8,807 nucleotides of DNA from Chloroflexota bacterium (GTDB lineage Bacteria > Chloroflexota > Dormibacteria > Dormibacterales > Dormibacteraceae): contig VBFW01000322.1 of NCBI GenBank assembly GCA_005880525.1, positions 1-8,807 on the forward strand, written 5' to 3'. Shown piece by piece: positions 6,549 through 8,807 of the stretch (within the stretch, counting starts at the first letter, position 1; each line of letters opens with the position of its first letter). Both the position numbers and the translations under genes were made by a program. Under the pieces are notes generated by a model, which did no database searches, was not told the origin of the DNA, and worked only from the letters and a program-made list of their open reading frames with translations.

Positions 6549-7380
6549 GCCCTGCTATCTCGGCGCCTTCGAGGTTCACCGCCCGCTCTCGCGTGAGCAC
6601 GCCGACCGTGGTGAGCCCGGCACTGCGAACGACGTCCTCAGGCCCCACGCATACGAGCTCGACCTCCTCCCCGCTCGTAAGCGCGTCCTCGAGTGAAGCG
6701 CCGCCGGCCACCGGGACGTCAAGGGCTCGGAGGTCGCACCCGCAGCCCGACATCTCAGCGAACTTCTCCATCTCGCGGACGAGCCCGTCGGAAATATCGC
6801 CGCAGCAGAGTCCCAGCCCGTTGAGGCGCTTGCCTTGCTCGAGCAGCGGCTCGAGTCGTAGCGCCCGTCGCTGTCTGAGGGCGAGCGCGGCGCCACCAAG
6901 CGGTCCCGTCACCGCGACCGACCATCCTGGCTTGGCGGCGCTTCGCGGGAGCGGCCGCGCGGACGCATGTCCTGCGACGGTGAGCGAGAGGACCGCGGGT
7001 CCATCGATCGCGCTCATGTCGCCGCCCTCGATCGCCATGCCTACCTTCGCTGCGAGCGCGTGCATGCCGGCGAACAGCCCCACGAAGTCGTCAACCTTCC
7101 ACGACCGCGGCACCGCGACCGACGTCAGCGCCCAGGTCGGGCTCGCCCCTTTCGCGGCCAGGTCGCCGAGCGCGAGCGCCAGCGCGCGCCACCCGGCATC
7201 CTCAGCGGTCATCCATCCGAGGTCGAAGTGGACGCCTTCGACGGCCATGTCGGTGCTGGCGATGGTGAAGGGGCCCATCTCCGCCAGCACCGCGGCATCA
7301 TCGCCGCCGGCCTCCGCGCCGAGAAACTTCTTGATGAGCGCGAGCAGCTCCAGCTCGCCTGTCCCACCGATGGTCGTCAC
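6526..7380 (-). CDS. thiL: Thiamine-monophosphate kinase ThiL
   Basis: Phosphorylates thiamine monophosphate to thiamine pyrophosphate with ATP, the last step of the pathway. The PurM/ThiL-type fold is marked by GDDAAV (26-31), STDMAVEGVHF (42-52), LGDLAAKGA (71-79), GGDMS (119-123) and DISDGL (195-200). These aspartates bind the metal-ATP complex. At 284 residues it is a little short for the family (about 305-325). The usual C-terminal GGEDYEL motif reads SGEEVEL (236-242), so its Asp-Tyr pair is replaced by Glu-Val. The start is GTG at 7380, overlapping the thiE stop codon (GTGA), which implies coupling. It directly follows thiE, so the two act in sequence: ThiE makes the phosphate that ThiL converts. 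Confidence 0.93.
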   Translation of the reverse strand: MTTIGGTGELELLALIKKFLGAEAGGDDAAVLAEMGPFTIASTDMAVEGVHFDLGWMTAEDAGWRALALALGDLAAKGASPTWALTSVAVPRSWKVDDFVGLFAGMHALAAKVGMAIEGGDMSAIDGPAVLSLTVAGHASARPLPRSAAKPGWSVAVTGPLGGAALALRQRRALRLEPLLEQGKRLNGLGLCCGDISDGLVREMEKFAEMSGCGCDLRALDVPVAGGASLEDALTSGEEVELVCVGPEDVVRSAGLTTVGVLTRERAVNLEGAEIAGRGYDHFA

Positions 7381-8051
7381 GATTCCAGCATCGCACGCAG
7401 GCGTCGGGCGGCCGCCTCGGGGTCGCGTGCGTCGCCGATCGCCCTGATCACACAGACTCGATGCAGGCCGAGCCTCGTCAGTTGCTGGACGTTCGACTCG
7501 TCGATCCCGCCGATGGCGAACACCGGCACCTCGGCGCCCACCGCTTTCGCCACCTCGAGCACGCCCTCTGGCCCGATCACGTCCTTCTCCGACTTCACCG
7601 GCGTCTCGAATGCGGGCCCAACGCCGAGGTAGTCCGCGCCATCGGCAATCGCCTGACGGGCGGCTTCGGGAGTCGGTGCGGACGCGCCGATGAGCAGCCT
7701 GTCGCCGGCGACGGACCGCGCTCCTTCGACCGTGATGTCGTCAGGTCCGAGGTGAACGGCATCCGCGCCGGCAAGCAACGCGATGTCGACGTGGTCGTTG
7801 ACCACGAAGATCCTGTTCGCCGCGGCGGTGATGGCCCGCAGCGCCCTGGCCGCGGCGAGCAGCTCGCCTCGCGCCAGGTGTTTGTGGCGCAGCTGGATGA
7901 TGTCCGCGCCGCCTCTCACGGCCGCCAGGGCGAGCTCAGACAGACGGGGCGGGTCGACGTCGGGTGTGATGAAGTAGAGCCGGCCGGCCGCTAGGTCAGG
8001 ATCTGGCGAAGCTTCTCCCGGAACGCCGCGGGGGCGGCGTCGCAGTCGCAC
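7377..8051 (-). CDS. thiE: Thiamine-phosphate synthase ThiE
   Basis: Joins the pyrimidine (HMP-PP) and thiazole (HET-P) halves into thiamine monophosphate. It is a TIM barrel with RLYFITP (24-30), IQLRHK (52-57), the metal/pyrophosphate Asn85-Asp86 in VVNDHVDIAL, HLGPDD (100-105), GPAFETPVKSEK (145-156) and AIGGI (179-183). From GTG at 8051 it is 224 residues. The first 20 or so are Arg/Pro-rich and lie antiparallel in frame to the end of the anti-sigma gene (61-base overlap), so they are probably not native. However, there is no ATG, GTG or TTG in frame between 8051 and the conserved RLYFITP. The true start is therefore uncertain: the GTG, or a rarer codon near 7991. No TPP riboswitch is possible in the missing gap. 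The tail overlaps thiL by four bases. Confidence 0.9.
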   Translation of the reverse strand: MRLRRRPRGVPGEASPDPDLAAGRLYFITPDVDPPRLSELALAAVRGGADIIQLRHKHLARGELLAAARALRAITAAANRIFVVNDHVDIALLAGADAVHLGPDDITVEGARSVAGDRLLIGASAPTPEAARQAIADGADYLGVGPAFETPVKSEKDVIGPEGVLEVAKAVGAEVPVFAIGGIDESNVQQLTRLGLHRVCVIRAIGDARDPEAAARRLRAMLES

Positions 8052-8209
8052 GAGTGCTTGACCAGCCGCTTGAGGTGGGCCTGGAACTCGTACTGGTCGC
8101 TGCAGTCGGGGCAGCCTTCCAGGTGCAGCTGGAGCTCCAGCACCTCGGTATTGTTCAACTCCCGATCGACGAACCGATCGAGCTTGTCTTTGCAGTCAGG
8201 ACAGTTCAT
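7991..8209 (-). CDS. rsrA: Zinc-binding anti-sigma factor, RsrA-like
   Basis: A 72-residue cytoplasmic anti-sigma factor of the ZAS group. The motif H29-x3-C33-x2-C36 binds zinc, with Cys6 (or Cys3) as the probable fourth ligand. The C-terminus HSCDCDAAPAAFREKL resembles the CGCD stretch of actinobacterial RsrA, with Cys54 and Cys56. In RsrA, oxidation forms a disulfide between the N-terminal cysteine and one of the CxxC cysteines, zinc leaves and the sigma factor is released; the matching residues here are Cys6 and Cys36 (inference). There is no membrane segment, so it would sense the cytoplasm. The ATG overlaps the sigma-factor stop codon (ATGA). The start is fixed by this overlap. The N-terminal CPDC adds one cysteine beyond the RsrA pattern. 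Confidence 0.87.
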   Translation of the reverse strand: MNCPDCKDKLDRFVDRELNNTEVLELQLHLEGCPDCSDQYEFQAHLKRLVKHSCDCDAAPAAFREKLRQILT

Positions 8210-8781
8210 TGGGGAGTTGCACCGTTCGTGCTGCCGCGCACGATACCGGATTCCACGGCGTAGTCATAGAGGCTTTTCTGAAGCTGCTGGCGGGCCCGGT
8301 GGAGGCGGGACATGACAGTCCCGATCGGCACGCCAAGCGCCTGGGCGGCGTCCTTGTAGGAGAAGCCTTCCACGTCCACCAGGAGGACCACCTCCCGGTG
8401 CAGCGGGGGCAGGGTTTCCACAGCCGACACGACCTCCGACGCGGCGATACGGTCCAGGACGTCGGCTTCCGGCCGGGCGCCCTCGTCGCGCAGCTTCTCG
8501 AAGAGGACGAAGTCGCCGACGTCGTCAAGGCTGACGTCGTCCTTGCGCGTCCCCTTGAAGCGGTCCCAGAAGAGGTTGCGCATGATCGCGAAGAGCCAGG
8601 CCTTCATGTTTGTGCCGGTCTGGTAGCTGTGCTGATACCGGAGCGCGCGCAGATAAGCCTCCTGGACCAGGTCCTGTGCCTGGTCGGGATCCCGAGTCAA
8701 GCGGAGCGCGCCGCGATACAGCGTGTCCAGGTGTGTCAGCGCCTCTTCCGCAAACGCAAGTCGGGCCGGGCTCTCAGCCAT
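8206..8781 (-). CDS. sigR: ECF RNA polymerase sigma factor, SigR/SigH-like (ECF12 type)
   Basis: A group 4 sigma factor that directs RNA polymerase to stress promoters. The 191-residue protein has region 2 at about residues 15-78, with LTRDPDQAQDLVQEAYLRAL and GTNMKAWLFAIMRN, and region 4 at about 115-172, with LPPLHREVVLLVDVEGFSY and the helix-turn-helix VPIGTVMSRLHRAR. GTNMKAWL, DVEGFSYK and GVPIGTVMSRLHRAR closely follow the actinobacterial SigR/SigH pattern. The adjacent RsrA-like gene, overlapping by four bases, supports ECF12 and a role in the thiol-oxidation response. ATG at 8781 is the first usable start; the next bases upstream end at the window edge, so the promoter is mostly out of view. 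If it autoregulates, as SigR does, the genes downstream would be induced by oxidation. Confidence 0.92.
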   Translation of the reverse strand: MAESPARLAFAEEALTHLDTLYRGALRLTRDPDQAQDLVQEAYLRALRYQHSYQTGTNMKAWLFAIMRNLFWDRFKGTRKDDVSLDDVGDFVLFEKLRDEGARPEADVLDRIAASEVVSAVETLPPLHREVVLLVDVEGFSYKDAAQALGVPIGTVMSRLHRARQQLQKSLYDYAVESGIVRGSTNGATPQ

Positions 8782-8807
8782 CAGTACAGCCAGTGTAGTT
8801 TCACCTG

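Noticed and set aside
8792..8797. TACACT on the minus strand as a -10 box for the sigma-factor operon
   Set aside because: It ends about ten bases before the ATG, and the -35 region lies outside the window, so it cannot be supported.

Overview
This is a compact, GC-rich bacterial chromosomal segment. The gene content is core housekeeping, with no transposase, phage gene, CRISPR array, rRNA or tRNA that I can see. A SigR/RsrA-type sigma/anti-sigma pair, an actinobacterial-style A-type Fe-S carrier, CIRCE control of groESL and a DUF2007 protein together suggest a Terrabacteria lineage (Actinomycetota, Chloroflexota or Dormibacterota-like, perhaps an uncultured soil organism). That placement is inference from gene style, not a search result.

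Left part (1-1733). A patatin-like phospholipase runs leftwards off the window edge. It is divergent, across 41 bases, from an erpA/iscA-like Fe-S carrier gene. An unrecognised four-helix membrane protein gene follows erpA on the same strand and converges on groEL. The groEL terminator hairpin lies inside the 3' end of the membrane-protein gene, and beside it is a short repeat that puts stop codons in all six frames.

Middle (1756-3817). groES-groEL lie on the minus strand, with a perfect 9-9-9 CIRCE operator and a plausible promoter upstream. This is the classic HrcA-controlled chaperonin operon.

Right part (3827-8781). Nine minus-strand genes are packed head to tail, nearly all overlapping or within a few bases of each other: ECF sigma factor, zinc anti-sigma factor, thiE, thiL, tsaE, tsaB, rimI, tsaD and a DUF2007 gene. 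The pair at the head resembles the thiol-oxidation sensor system SigR/RsrA. Downstream are two thiamine-pyrophosphate enzymes, three proteins of tRNA t6A37 synthesis and a ribosomal-protein-type acetyltransferase. Without internal promoters, the whole series would be read from upstream of the sigma gene.

The main oddities are these. tsaD lacks roughly 50 internal residues, including its metal-binding histidines, and is frameshifted at the junction. An approximately 40-base palindromic repeat occurs twice, once at the tsaD start and once overlapping the end of the DUF2007 gene. thiE has no usual start codon outside the anti-sigma gene. I found no convincing previously undescribed system; the closest candidate is the unusual linkage of a redox sigma/anti-sigma pair to thiamine and t6A genes.
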